From Aquilaria yunnanensis (taxonomy: Eukaryota; Streptophyta; Magnoliopsida; Malvales; Thymelaeaceae), in NCBI GenBank assembly GCA_039654915.1, contig CM077596.1, forward strand, positions 8,556,001 to 8,620,000: 64,000 nucleotides of DNA, given 5' to 3'. The translations under genes and the position numbers were made by a program. Below are positions 35,921-47,640 of this stretch, one piece after another. The notes under the pieces were generated by a model. That model was not told the origin of the DNA. It saw only the letters and a list, made by a program, of their open reading frames with translations, and did no database searches. Position 1 is the stretch's first letter, and each line of letters opens with the position of its first letter.

Positions 35921-35929
35921 ACTAGTGGC

Positions 35930-36310
35930 GTTCTTGTGAAGATTAAGAGGACAAGGTGGCAACGTCATTTGAGAATAAGGATAGGTGGCGGCATGTGGAG
36001 GAGAAAAGCAAGACAACATGCTTTTAGGTGGCAAGTTAACACAAATATGCATGAAACAAGGCTAGGTGGCGTTGGGTGGCCAAATTCTTGTAGAATTAAA
36101 AGGCTAGGTGGCCGCATGAGCACATAAGCAGGGGTAAAGGCAAAAGTAACGTGTTATGAGGTGGCAAAGCATGCATGAAAATTATTAAGTGGCAAAATGA
36201 ATGGATGAAACGTAAGTGACAAGAGGAATGGGCTATGCCGCGGTTTGAGGTATAAGATGAAGCTACATGTTCATTTCTTGTGATTTAAGAAAGCTAAGGT
36301 GGCGTTTTGA
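35930..36310. repeat. Dispersed aggtggc motifs
   Basis: The motif aggtggc or a near form recurs about eight times at irregular spacing across 380 bases (for example around 35954, 35981, 36026, 36064, 36106, 36160, 36190 and 36297). There is no fixed period, so this is not a simple tandem array. Its meaning is unknown. Confidence 0.35.
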
Positions 36311-36325
36311 GCTTTACTACTCTCA

Positions 36326-37250
36326 TTGGCGGACATTTCTATAAATACTTCCCCAAGCTCTCATTTCAATCCGTCGCAACCCATTTCTAAACTTACATGC
36401 GATATGAGAAAATTAGAAGTCAGGGAAGCTCAAATTGATTGCAATTTCTGTGGGGAAAGATTCATAGCGTCAAGGAAGTTTGAAGTTAATTTTGAAAAGC
36501 TTGATTCACTTGGGTTTGATAAGTAAATTTTGAAAAGCTTGATTCACTTGTATTCTGAGCATAATTATATGGGCTAATAATCGTGTATTTGACGAGTAGT
36601 CTCGATGCTTGTAAAGAAACCTAGTTGCTCTGTGACAAGATTGTTCTTGGATGATCAATGCTTCATTTATCTGTAGCTTAGTTCCCTAAGGATTGAATTA
36701 AGTGTTCATCTGTCAAAGCAAGTAAATGGAACTTAGTGATTTGCGGGCACGTGTGTTTATCCAAATATTGTTTGATTACCATGTTTCTTAAGCTCTCTGA
36801 TTAGTTTTCTGATTAATGTGCATATAATTAATTTACATTTACTTGCAGTCTACTTATTGGTTTTCCTAATGCATTTCCTTACTGAGTTAATTTCATTTTA
36901 GACTCATCTCTTACTTATCAATGCAGGGAATCTAGATCAAGCTAGGTAGAGATTTGTTTTGCGGTCTTGTGTTCTAGTATTTTTATGGTGTAGATTTCGG
37001 TAGACCTTGACATATAAAGGACTATATTAGGGACTACGTCTGAAACTGCCAAGTATGGACCAGCTCAAGTCGGAGTTTTATATAGTTCTGGTGCAAAACT
37101 TCTTAACCTTGTAGTTTCTATTTCTGTGTATCTCAGACTGATTTCTCAATGCAGTGTTTTGTTTGTAACAGACTTATAAATATTCTACGTTTAATGATTT
37201 TGAAATTTTATCACTAGACTTCACGTGCAAGTTTTAGTTTTCCGCAATTT
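36326..37250 (+). other. Candidate small transcription unit
   Basis: A good TATA box (tctataaatactt, 36338-36350) is followed about 45-60 bases later by ATGs. The second opens a 40-codon frame (36407-36526) with CNFCGERF, reminiscent of a zinc-finger half but lacking the His ligands. A 36-bp segment is duplicated at its end (36490-36560). Downstream are pyrimidine tracts ending in tgcag (about 36848, 36925 and 37157) that could be splice acceptors. It may be a non-coding or short-peptide gene, or chance. Confidence 0.25.
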
Positions 37251-38476
37251 TGAGCTTATTTACTTCAAATCCATTCAACCAAGAATTATTTATCAAATAA
37301 ATAGCTATTTATTTTTCTTTTTTTAAAAAAATAGTGTTTGACACATGTTAAGCTCATTAGCTCGTTTTGCAAGAAATCTGTCCTAAAATGACCCTGGCCA
37401 AGATTCATCTGTAAAGAGCCTTAAGTCATCCTGCATGTTTGTTTGGGCTAGTAAAGTGTTTTGATTTGTCTTTCTATGTTTTCAAACCATCTTTTTGGGT
37501 TCCCGAATAGGGAGGATGTGTCATTTTTACCATTATCTATATTTGCCCAACATATATAAAGTTATTTCTTACTAATTTTAGACAATATGTTGTCTATCTT
37601 TTTTTAATTTTTGGTATAAGAGGTAAAAATTTTAATATTTATCTTATTTTTTCATTTACTATGTGTCTAAGTCTTAAAAACAGAATCGAATAAATCAAAC
37701 CAAATAAACTGAATTATAATTCAGATAGTTTGGATTGGTTCTGACATATAATTCGAATAATTCAGATATACTTTATAAAAATAAAAAATCAATCAGATCA
37801 TTATATTTAAATCAGTTCCAAACTGAACCAACCAAGGTCTTACCCCTATCTCTCGCTCATCAATGCAATATATTCCTAATCAATTAAGATTTTGGCTAAA
37901 CTCCAAGTAAACTCCTTCAATCTTTTAATTTGAATCAAATCACCCAACGCACACATACATACACACACACATTTGTTCACATATGATTTTTGCATGTTAA
38001 TTATCTTTTTTTTTTTGTTCCTTATGTATAGAGTTATGTACAATAAATAATTGAGTAGGCAAGTGAAATTGTTGATCCACCTTCCAATAAACGGTTAGGA
38101 TGTGGATGTATAAATCATTCCATTTATAGATACTAGAAGGTATGCTCGCGTTGTGTTGCGGTAATATTCTTTGCTTGGATGATGCAATGAAAAAATAGAG
38201 GAACATATACTACATCAAAAATAAATTAACTATTATTATGTAATATTTCTTTCTCATATATAGTATCTAATTTTAAATTTTATTTAAATTATTCTTTCAA
38301 TTCCCACTACAACAAAACAATTTCTTTCTTCCAATGCGGAAAAGAAAAAGAAAACCTATTTAAAAGGAAAGCGAGAAAGAACAGAGCCAACGTGTGGAAC
38401 CCACACATCTGAGAGCAAACTATACTCTCTTCTCAGTTTTTTTTTTTTTTAGGTAGGAAGGAAATGCATTAAAAAT
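37251..38476. other. No gene recognised
   Basis: AT-rich intergenic sequence. A stretch at 37670-37850 rich in caaacc/ttcag/gaacc words resembles an old hAT-type MITE end, but I cannot define borders. The Harbinger target site lies at its right edge. Confidence 0.35.
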
Positions 38477-38479
38477 TAA

Positions 38480-38550
38480 CTGTCTGTTTGGATAGCCGGG
38501 GGGAGGGAAGGGGGAGTGCGCGTACCTCCCCTTCAGTGTTTGGATAGGAA
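38480..38550 (+). repeat. Left terminal and subterminal inverted repeats (Harbinger)
   Basis: The word TGTTTGGATA occurs at 38485-38494 and again at 38537-38546, separated by a G-rich run. Its inverted form TATCCAAACA occurs twice at the right end. These are likely transposase or Myb-protein binding sites (inference). Confidence 0.7.
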
Positions 38551-40064
38551 AAAACTACCTTGGAAGGTTAAGAAGGAATAGGCCTCTTCCCCGGATATTC
38601 CTCGCAAAACTAATTTCTGTAATTCCCCCAAATCGAGCGGAAATGGATGGGAGATTCGCCAACTAAATTAGTGATTTTTCTCGTTACAATACTGTCCTTT
38701 TGCTTAATCTTACTAAATCATCATCCAATTATAAATATCTGGTAAAGAACCGATAAAGAACCACGGAGAATTGGCAATCGTCGGCGGTGGCGGCAACAGT
38801 ACCAATGGTGGCCATTTATCAGGTTCATAAACTCCTCTTTTTGATTATGCCATTCCTTGATTATCCTTGTGGTATTGTTACTATTATTTCACTGTTTTTC
38901 GTTCTTTTTATCTGTTGGCTGCATGTACGTTTCTTTCCCTCTGTTTTTGGTTGTATTCGGATTGGTTCATTCTCGAAGGTTAGGCTGCTAATGAATTGGG
39001 GGTCACGGTTGGAAGGCGGTCCTCCTCACCAGGAGGACATGCAGTTGGGCTGCCTGAGGGAGAGCGAATGGCTGACCAGGCGGATTCTGTTTCTGGCTCG
39101 GATATCTTCTTGCCACAGTAGTTTGGGCTTCCCATCACCTTGCGTGGTGCCATTGGAACTGCTGATCATCAGGAATAATGAGTAGATGCACGTGGAACTG
39201 AGCTGGGGAGAGGCTGGGATGCAGGAGCTCACTTAAATGGATACAGAGAAGGCTTGCAGGACGATTAAGGATGGATGGAGTAGCTTGGGACAACTGGCTT
39301 GTGAACGATATCGAGGGGAAATAGTTTTGGTTGATAATACTGTAAATATAATCAACATCAGTGGCTAAGAAGAATGAAATAGAATGGACCCTCTACCAAA
39401 AGCAAGCCCGGTCAAATGAACAAAAGAGAATTGGTGATGGTTGGGGTTGGTGTTCGAAAAAAATAATCTAAAGATAGTTAGGGAAGTAAAAATAAAATAC
39501 AGAAAAGCATCTTTTCCTGCTTGTTGTATCAATAAATAATTTCTGCTTTGCTTTGCTTTTACTTGTTGTGGTGATATAAACTTGAAAATAAAAATTTCTC
39601 GGCTTTCATTTGCTCTCAATGACCAATAATAAGGAACTCGATGCAAGTTTATTTCTTATAAATTTTAATGTGTACAAAATTCAAATTTCTCATTGTAATT
39701 TTGCTAACACTGTTGTTTATTTGTGATTGTTTAGGTTGTCTTTTTTGAACTTATTTTTGGGGTTTGCTAAAAAAGGATACAAGTGGAAAAGGTATTTACT
39801 AGTAATTTCAATATAACTTCTAGATGTATGTAATTAAGTTATGTTTTGTATGCATGTATGGTCATGTTTTTTTGGCTTATGATATGTCGTAGCTGATTAA
39901 CTGAAAACAAAAATCCAAGAGAATATTTAAAAGTGCTTATTGATAAAGTCCTATATATGTCTTTGAGGTTATGTTTACTTTTGTATGCATGTTACCAATT
40001 GTGCTTGTTATATATTTAGATGGACAATGAGGGAAAAGATACAATCTCTGCAATACTTTGATGG
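38551..40064 (+). other. Harbinger 5' region
   Basis: This 1.5-kb stretch precedes the transposase gene. It holds a GC-richer block (38960-39330) that looks like untranslated exon sequence and AT-rich parts that look intronic. The 132-codon frame at 38787-39185 has no recognisable domain and I do not call it a gene. Confidence 0.45.
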
Positions 40065-41401
40065 ATGCACACTCGTCGAATAGGAATGTCATATTTGTTA
40101 ATGATTGTTGTTTATTGGTATTTCTCTAAGAAACGAAAACATAGGTTATCAATAGGTAATAATAGGATTAACTTTGAAAGAAGAGAGAGGATTAGAGCTC
40201 AAGTTATGCATGACATATTGGGACCGACAGGTCGTGATATAGTTAGAATGAGCCCTACGGCTTTTGTACGATTATGTGAATTACTCAAAACGGAGGGTAG
40301 TCTTCGACCAACACGGCATGCTAGTGTTGAAGAACAAGTTGCCAAGTCCTTATACATTTTGACCCATCATGCCAAAAATCGTGCGGTTAACTTTTGGTTC
40401 AAACATTCTGGAGAAACAACAAGCCGACACTTTCATCAGGTTTTAAAAGCTATTATAAAGTTAGAGGAAAGATTCATCAAACAGCCTAATAGATCTGTAA
40501 CCCCACCAAAGATTGAGCGGAATAGTAAATTCTTCTCATATTTTAAGGTAAAATTTGTTAAGATTGCAATAGTTATAACATGTTTACAAATAATGGTTGA
40601 CTGACATTTAACTTTCTTGACTATAACATAATAGGATTGCATAGGGGTGATTGATGACACACATATTCGAGTTAAAGTATCTACTAGAGTTGCTCCACGG
40701 TATCGTGGGAGAAAAGACTACTCAACAATGAATGTATTATGTGCTTGTTCTTTTGATTTGAAGTTCACTTACGTTCTCTCTAGATGGGAGGGTACTGCAT
40801 TTGACTCACGAATTCTGAAAGATGCATTATCTAGAGAAGATAAACTTGAGGTTCCGGAAGGTAATATATTTAGAAATATTAAATTCTTAATTATTTAATT
40901 ATTTATTATTATTAATATTTCAATTTATAATAAGGTTTTTATTTTATTTTAGGAAAATATTATATTGCGGATGTTGGGTTCAGGCTGAAAGCTGAATTTA
41001 TTACACTTTATAGAGGCGTCCGATATCATCTGAATGAGTTCTTGAGTAACCCACCGAGAACCATACGAGAGTTATTTAACCATCGTCATGCATCTTTACG
41101 AAATGCAATTGAACGAGCTTTTGGGGTATTGAAAAAAAGATTCCCAATCATATCAAGTGCTAATGAACCAACATATGAGGTTAAAGCACATAAATTTATT
41201 GTTTTAGTATGTTGTATCTTGCGTAATTATTTGCTGGGTATTGATCCAGATGAGAGCCTTCTAGCAGAGGTTGATGACCGAATTAGGAATCGACATCGGC
41301 GGCGTTGTCCTACAATAGATGAAGCTAACGAATATAGGAGAGAGTTGGTCAGAGATTCTTTAGCTAGTGCTATGTGGAATGATTATGGTCGTCGTACCTA
41401 A
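40065..41401 (+). CDS. PIF/Harbinger transposase (DDE_Tnp_4 type)
   Basis: Cuts and pastes the element through DDE nuclease chemistry in the nucleus. I model three exons, 40065-40547, 40635-40860 and 40953-41401, joined at GT-AG sites, giving 385 aa with no stop. An N-terminal helix-turn-helix-like region (about residues 85-140) is followed by the catalytic fold: GVIDDTH (Asp168), FDSR (Asp218, also conserved), IADVGF (Asp243) and NAIERAFG (Glu290). The Asp243-Glu290 spacing fits the roughly DD47E pattern of PIF transposases. The length is usual for the family. The first Met is the first in-frame ATG; an untranslated exon may lie upstream. The Myb-like gene follows 187 bp downstream on the same strand. 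Confidence 0.9.
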
Positions 41402-41587
41402 ACTATTTAGAATTAGATTTGATTTATGAGATAGACTTTTCCAACTACATTGTCGAATAAAGTATAGAATTACTTGCCATCATATGAAAATTTATTTATT
41501 GTTTAAAATTGCTTGAAGTTCTTTACTATTATTACATAGGTTAATTTGTTGAATTTTGTAATTAATTCTTCTAATCATGTCACGAGA

Positions 41588-42603
41588 ATGGAGGGGGGAA
41601 GTTTAAGTGGTGCTGAAAGTTATGGCAGAAGAAATGTAGTGGTATGGACACCTTTGATGGATGAAGCTTTGTTAGATACATTAATGCGGCAACAGGAGAA
41701 AGGCTTCAAGCAGAATGAGAGTTTTATCTCACAAGCGTATGACAACATTGTCATGGAACTGAGAGAAAAAATTGGGGAAGACATAACCAAGGACAAGGTC
41801 AAAAATCGGTGGAAGACTTTGAAAAATAATTTTGCAAAGTGCTATAATTTTTTGAGGAATGGTATGAGTGGATTTGCTTGGAACCCTACCACTAAGCTTT
41901 GGAGTGTAGAACCTGAAGTTTGGGAGAGTCTAATTAAGGTTAGCATCTTTTAGTAACAAATACCAAAAAATTATTTTTAATTTATTATGTATTTATATGA
42001 AAGGTGTTGATATTTTATGTTTGTTATTTGTTTTCTCAGGAAAAACCTACAGCTCGTGAATGGATGACAAAACCTGTTCCCCATTATGATAAAATGCTGA
42101 TATTGTATGGAAATGATAGAGCTATGGGTGATGAAGGTGGAACTGTGAAAGAAGTAAGACATCATCAAGCTTTTGAGCAGATAGAGACTATTGAAGAGAT
42201 TGATCATCTTGTCTCAGAAAATGAAGTAAATTTGGAAAGCTGTGATCTGTCTTATGATGCAGAACAACATTTCTCTCAAGCACGAGCTTGTAAAACTAAG
42301 AAGGCTAAGGGAGCAAAGAATGATAACGATGATGGCATATTAATTAAAGAAGCCATTGATAATGTTGCTCAAGTTATGGAACGAGAAAATCTAGTACTTG
42401 AGAAGGTGATGCAACGACTTCCAATTCCTGAAGAACAACTGTGGATTATTTTGGAAGAAATATTACTTGAGCCGCATGTGTTAACTGACACATATGTTCA
42501 TTTAATTGCACATCCCGAGAAAATACGAGCATTGTTAGGATGTCCTCAACATAGGCGGAAGGACATTGTCATGCGATTAGTCTTCGGACATTTTGGTCCA
42601 TGA
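41588..42603 (+). CDS. Myb/SANT-like protein of PIF/Harbinger element
   Basis: The second Harbinger protein, in this superfamily needed with the transposase for nuclear import and binding of the element ends. Two exons, 41588-41938 and 42040-42603, join at AAG|GT..CAG|GAA to give 304 aa. Residues about 18-115 form a Myb/SANT-like (Myb_DNA-bind_3) domain: VVWTPLMDEALLDTLM, then KVKNRWKTLKNNFAKCYNFL, FAWNPTTKLWSVEPEVW and, across the splice, KPTAREWMTKPVPHYDKM. The C-terminal half is acidic with a basic KTKKAKGAK patch, possibly a nuclear signal. I chose the ATG at 41588 over 41546 because the family motif begins soon after it. Confidence 0.88.
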
Positions 42604-42999
42604 TATTCCTAAATGGTTTATTTCTTAGTTAGATGGAATAAGTTAGAACACTTTTATTATTATATGGATTCACCTTCTGAAATTATGTTGGTTATGTTTT
42701 TCAATAAGTTCATACTTATATTGTACTTAGGAAAATAATTATGAAAAGTTCCCGTACTTTACAAACTTTCACTTATTTTTTTAGTTCAACAATTTTGCTT
42801 CACAAAAATGTTTTACTTTTATTTTTATTAGATAAATATGTTCCTCAAATCAACCAACTTTATTGGGTCTATATATGAAAAATTTTTTAGTGCAAGCAAT
42901 TTATCATATTATTAAAAAATAATAATAAAATGAATTTACGAGCTAAAATATGGGTAAATTTGTAATAATATTTAAATTCTTTCCCTCCCCTTTCTTTAA

Positions 43000-43098
43000 T
43001 GAATGTATCCAAACAAGGGGGGGTAAACTTCCTTTCCTTAGGTAAGGTCATGACACCTTCCTCTTCCCTCCCCTTAATGATAATATCCAAACAGACCC
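43000..43098 (+). repeat. Right terminal and subterminal inverted repeats (Harbinger)
   Basis: TATCCAAACA occurs at 43006-43015 and 43084-43093, next to C/T-rich runs that complement the G-rich run at the left end. The outer copy forms the terminal repeat ending CAGACCC before the TAA duplication. Confidence 0.7.
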
Positions 43099-43101
43099 TA
43101 A

Positions 43102-44153
43102 AGGAAATGCTCCAATTTCTTCTCGATTCATTTCTCTGAACTTTTGTCCTCTCATTCGTCTGTGTTGCTTCATTTCCTATCCTGTCCTCAATGAAGACTA
43201 AGGAATTGGCCATTTTTTCGCTGCTTCGGCTGTTCAGCGAGTTTGTTTAACTCATTTGCAATGATACCAGCAAAGATGCTCTCATACCCACTCATGAATT
43301 GGCTGAATCGAAAGCCCTTTCGCATTGTTTCACATTGTCTGGACCACAACAACGTCGCTGACCATTGCTACTCCTGCTTTCACCTCAATCAATTGCTCTG
43401 GCATTTAGGGCCTCGAAGGTTCCTTTCAATCTCGGTCAGCACATGAACTGAGAGCCTCAATCAAAACCAAATAACCTTATTAACAACAACGATCAAATTA
43501 CCCCAATAAAGAGGTTTGAAAAATCTCATCATGACAAATACATCCACATGAGATCACACAATCACGACACAACAACGGAGAACCAAGAATAAACGTAAGG
43601 TCCCATAAACAATACTAAATAGCTACAACCCCTACACCACATCGGACGACCAAAAGAATCCCAGAACTGGCCATGTTTTCATAGGAGTATTATTGAAACT
43701 TTTGAAGGATGAGTGGCTCAAATGTGAAATCTTGAGGTCCCCATTAAATTAGTGCACTGGCATGAGAACAGGTGTCTTCGTATGCATACGCAACTGTTAC
43801 CTTCCAGAATACAGCATCTTAGTAGCAACAACTACCAATCCTTGAGGACCAAAAACTTTAATCAATCCCCTAACAGAAGAACAGCTGTAGTCATTTCCTT
43901 CTCCCCTTGTGCTTTAGTTTATAATATAGATGCTTGGTATATGAGTAAAGTATTTAAAAAGAACAAGGATTTATTGTACGGAAATGCTAGGACCACTGCT
44001 TTTTAAGCACTGCCCATCCCCGCCTAAGGTGGCATGCTAGTGTGGCATAATGATGTGGAAACTTAACTCTTATCTGATTTTATTTTTTCTCTAGAAATTA
44101 AAGTCTTTCTCACTTACACTACCTAAGGAGGAAATTGAAACAAGCTCGCTTCA
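43102..44153. other. No gene recognised
   Basis: Short frames here (for example 43243-43446 and 43752-44006) have no recognisable domain. The host site joins aaggaaatgcattaaaaat to aggaaatgctcc across the Harbinger insertion. I see nothing else to support. Confidence 0.4.
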
Positions 44154-44457
44154 CCTTCCATGAACGATCCCAACCTACTCTAAAGAAACCATTTTTTAGC
44201 TCAAGCAAGAGATTCATGGGTAAAATCATGATCTAGGAAGCTTGGTAGCCTTCATTTTCTTTATCATTGCAAGGGAGGAGGAAAAGTAAAACAGCCCTCA
44301 CATGACCTTCCATGACCGATCCCAACCTACTCTAAAGTGACTGTTTTTGAGCTCAAGCAAGGAGATCCATGAGTGAAATCGTGATCTAGGAAGCTAGGTA
44401 GTCTTCATTTCAGTTTTGATATGAAGGTAAGGGGATTTAATTTTTCAATTTGAAATT
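44154..44457 (+). repeat. 152-bp imperfect tandem duplication
   Basis: Two adjacent copies (from 44154 and 44306) share ccttccatga.cgatcccaac, ctactctaaag, gctcaagcaag and gtgatctaggaagct. They differ by scattered substitutions. They may belong to the U3 of an old LTR; no edge is clear. Confidence 0.6.
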
Positions 44458-44573
44458 TGGTACTATTCATCAAAGTTCTTGGATGGAAAATGGGCTGAGT
44501 GAGCTCATGATTTGTTTTCCTACTTAGAGGCTTTTATTAAGGTGGAAGCAAGCAAAGAAAACAAAGGGGCTGG

Positions 44574-45990
44574 TGTAGGGTTTCAGGAGCCAAACAAACG
44601 CAACGGAATGTAACCGAAACCTTCCAGGATCTAAGTGAAATGGGGTAAACCGGGTGTTCAAAATTTTCATATCTAATTCGTTTGAGATCTTTCGCCCAAC
44701 TATTAAGTTGAATCACAAAAACCTAAACAGTTGACGTGTTCAAGCTCTTTACGGTATCCACATGAGCCTCTCGGGATCACCACGCGTCCACCACGTTTTG
44801 GCAGATGCGTTTCTCTTGCGCCCACAGTACTAGCTTGCGTCCTCCAAAGAATGGCAAGAGAAAATTACAACTGGTTTTCATAACTCTTCTGATTTTGACC
44901 TTTTGGGAGGCTAGGGCAAGAGTTGCGAAATTCGCACTATATAATGTATTTATAGTGAGACTGAGCTCCCAAACCTAATGAGTTTCAAAGCCCTAATCCA
45001 ATTAACTTTAATTTCGGACTTAATAATAACTCAACTTTTAGGCCAATTATTAATACGAAATTATCACGAAACCATACCCCAAATAAGTTAGCCCATGCAC
45101 TCAAATAATCCAAATAAGCTTTATGTGTGCGCCCCAATAGGCTCTTACCACGTTGGTAATGATTATAAATCACATTTATGATCATAAGCAATGAGCGGTG
45201 TCTAGTAAGACATCATTGTTACACAAGTGGCAAGATAGTCAGTGATTCGACTAAACCTCTATGATCATTATCCATATATGTCATTGTCCCTTTGTCCAAG
45301 ATATCAAGACTAAGCACAAGACATAGAATGTGTCACTCTCGTATAGCTCAATCTTTGGTTTCTTGATTACTGAGTAGACTAACTTAAACTGATAACATTG
45401 ATATCGTATATCAACTCATCCAAACATGGCCATGCATTTTCTTAGTCTCACTCTATCAAGGGGCCCAAATATATCACTCCCGTTATATAGGAGGGACAAA
45501 TCTCATCTTGATCATACAAAACCCTCCGCATAATATATGACATACCCAATGACCTCCTTCAAGTTCACTCAGTTACGAGCAACAGAGGGAAGTATCAAAG
45601 TATGTGACTCACATGTAGGGAACCTTGATGACCTTAGGTCAAAAAACTACATATACATGATCACTATGAGAATCACTTATAATGCTCATATAACGATCTA
45701 TGTAGCATTCTTATGGTGGGTCGGTTCAGTACACAAGTTCTCCAACTTGTACCCATATGTAGACTACATATCTTATATTAGTCTCTACATATGCTAGTCT
45801 TTACGTATTATTGCAACCCACTCCATGACATTTAATACTATCATTATTCTGGGGTTATAATTATGTTTATTACGTTATGTAGAAACAGAACAACAAACAT
45901 AATTACTAGATTAATGCCTAAATAGAATATCATGCCTCAATGTCCAAAATATAATAATCTCATGATTGGCTTTTGGGCACAACACTAACA
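44574..45990 (-). repeat. Solo LTR, family L1417, copy 1
   Basis: It starts TGTAGGGTTTC and ends CACTAACA on the plus strand (TG...CA), 1417 bp. Flanks GCTGG (44569-44573) and GTTGG (45991-45995) differ by one base, as for a decayed 5-bp target duplication, and no internal region is attached, so it is a solo LTR. A TATA-like box reads on the minus strand (tataaatacattatatag, about 44937-44957). A second copy is at 50069 and an inverted one at 60211. Lineage is not certain. Confidence 0.75.
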
Positions 45991-45995
45991 GTTGG

Positions 45996-47640
45996 TGCCG
46001 GAGGCCATTGAAACTGAAGGTAAGGAACTCTTAGTGAGCCTTAGGTTCTTGTTCAAATTGTAACTGGGACTAAACCTATTTTGCTAAGCTTGATTCATTT
46101 GTTATCTCACTTAGGATCTAGTGTTTAGGCCTTAGGATGCAATGGAACAATTGGTTGGAAGTAGGTTGCACCATTGGAACTAAGAGAATAAAAAGAGGTG
46201 AATTCTAGGGTTGTATTTAATTGCTGGAATTAACTACTCTATTTTAGTAGCCTATTTGACTTATAAATGGTGTTATCTTGCTTATGATTAGTATTTCAGG
46301 GCTAAGAAACAGGGAAGGTTTCCCCATTGAAACCCGAGAAGAATACCTAATGTAGACAAAATTCTAGATAAAATTTCTAGACTATTTTGACATATTTTAA
46401 GGGATGTTTTCATGAGTTTAAATGGTTAATAGAATTTTACTTGCAAATATTAAATAATCCAAGGGATTAGATTGGGAGGAAATTAAGAAAGATTGAAAAT
46501 TTTTGTTCACAACTGTGATTTAAGAAATTTCAGCAGTAGATCAAGATATTTTAGTTGATTCTACACTAAATGCAACTTTGGCCTAGGTTTATAATATATC
46601 ATTGAATGGTCTATGAGTCTAATTTGACATAGAAGAAACAAAATTTGATTTGAAGACTTGAGTAAGGAGTTAACGTTGGTTATCGCAATACATCACTAAA
46701 ATGACGAGTGTTGCATGAGTCAGAAACTTGAAGAATAAAATATATTTATTGGCTTAGCCCAAAATTATGAATAAAATATATATTAAAGCTTGGTAAGTCT
46801 AGTTTCATAGGAATTTTACAAAATGTAATTTGAAGTTTTTTATAAAGAGTTATGGTTATTTTTGTGGGAGTACGCAACTCAATCAGTTTTATTGGTGAAG
46901 GGTTAAGATGGATATTATGTGATTCAAGTTGTACCAAAGTTTTTAGAGATTAAATTAGGCTCTGATGGTAATTCATACTTTTTTGGTTAGGTTCTTGAAC
47001 CTCAGTGATCGTTAGCTTGAATTTAGGATCAAAAAAAGATAAAGGGCATCCTATAGACCTTGCTTGTTTTTAGCTCACACTTTACTTGAGTTCTAAGCTA
47101 ATGTTTCTTGGAGTTTCTACTTAGATTAGCTTGTGTTCTATCATTCATTCCCTCAACTCTATTTTGTTTGTTTGCTATCTTTGGATTGAGATTATCTATC
47201 TGTTTTTCTCTTCCATTTATCAATTTATTCTCTTTCCCCCCCCCCCAAAAGTCTCAACAAGGGTTTTGATATTTGAGTAAGTCTTTTAACATGTCCAACA
47301 TTGAAAGATGCACATTGAAAGAGTTTAGCTGTAGGTTTTAGCACTACATAGAAAATTAGGTTATTTCAATCAACAAGCTACTGCAGTTAGACATAGCTTT
47401 AGTTGTGAGGCACTAAAACAAATTTGGTCTTTGCCATATCAAGTCAAAATAATCAAACAATTAGGATTTCATTTTGCTTGTACACCATTATGATTGACCA
47501 TAAGTAGGTCCATGGATTCCCCAGTACTAAACTGACTTTTATACTGCAAATAATGCTTAAACATGATTAATTCCATTAAATAAGATAGAATAAAAATTAC
47601 AAATGTCCTTCATTTTAACTACCTGTAAATTTCCTTGGAA
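45996..47640. other. Unassigned AT-rich sequence
   Basis: No gene recognised. The first part (gccggaggccattgaaactgaaggtaagg, split here by nothing else) resembles the leader and splice-donor region of a Tekay-like LTR, which would be the host of the solo LTR. Eleven Cs run at 47236-47246. Borders of any LTR cannot be fixed. Confidence 0.3.

Larger units (their letters stand above)
38480..43098 (+). mobile_element. Complete PIF/Harbinger DNA transposon
   Basis: The element is 4619 bp long and flanked by TAA on both sides (38477-38479 and 43099-43101), the 3-bp target preference of PIF/Harbinger. Ends CTGTCTGTTTGG and (reverse complement) GGGTCTGTTTGG match at 10 of 12 bases. It carries the two genes typical of the superfamily, a DDE transposase and a Myb/SANT-like protein, both on the plus strand and both open after removal of plausible introns. 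It is the best-preserved element in the window. Confidence 0.92.

Noticed and set aside
34076..37835. 13-bp inverted match ttggttggttcag / ctgaaccaaccaa
   Set aside because: Too short and low-complexity to define a 3.7-kb element; no target duplication found.
38787..39185. 132-codon plus-strand frame before the Harbinger transposase
   Set aside because: No domain and no family match that I know; hydrophobic then Arg-rich composition fits untranslated exon and intron sequence better.
43243..43446. 67-codon frame after the Harbinger element as a host exon
   Set aside because: No start context, domain or splice signals that I could support.
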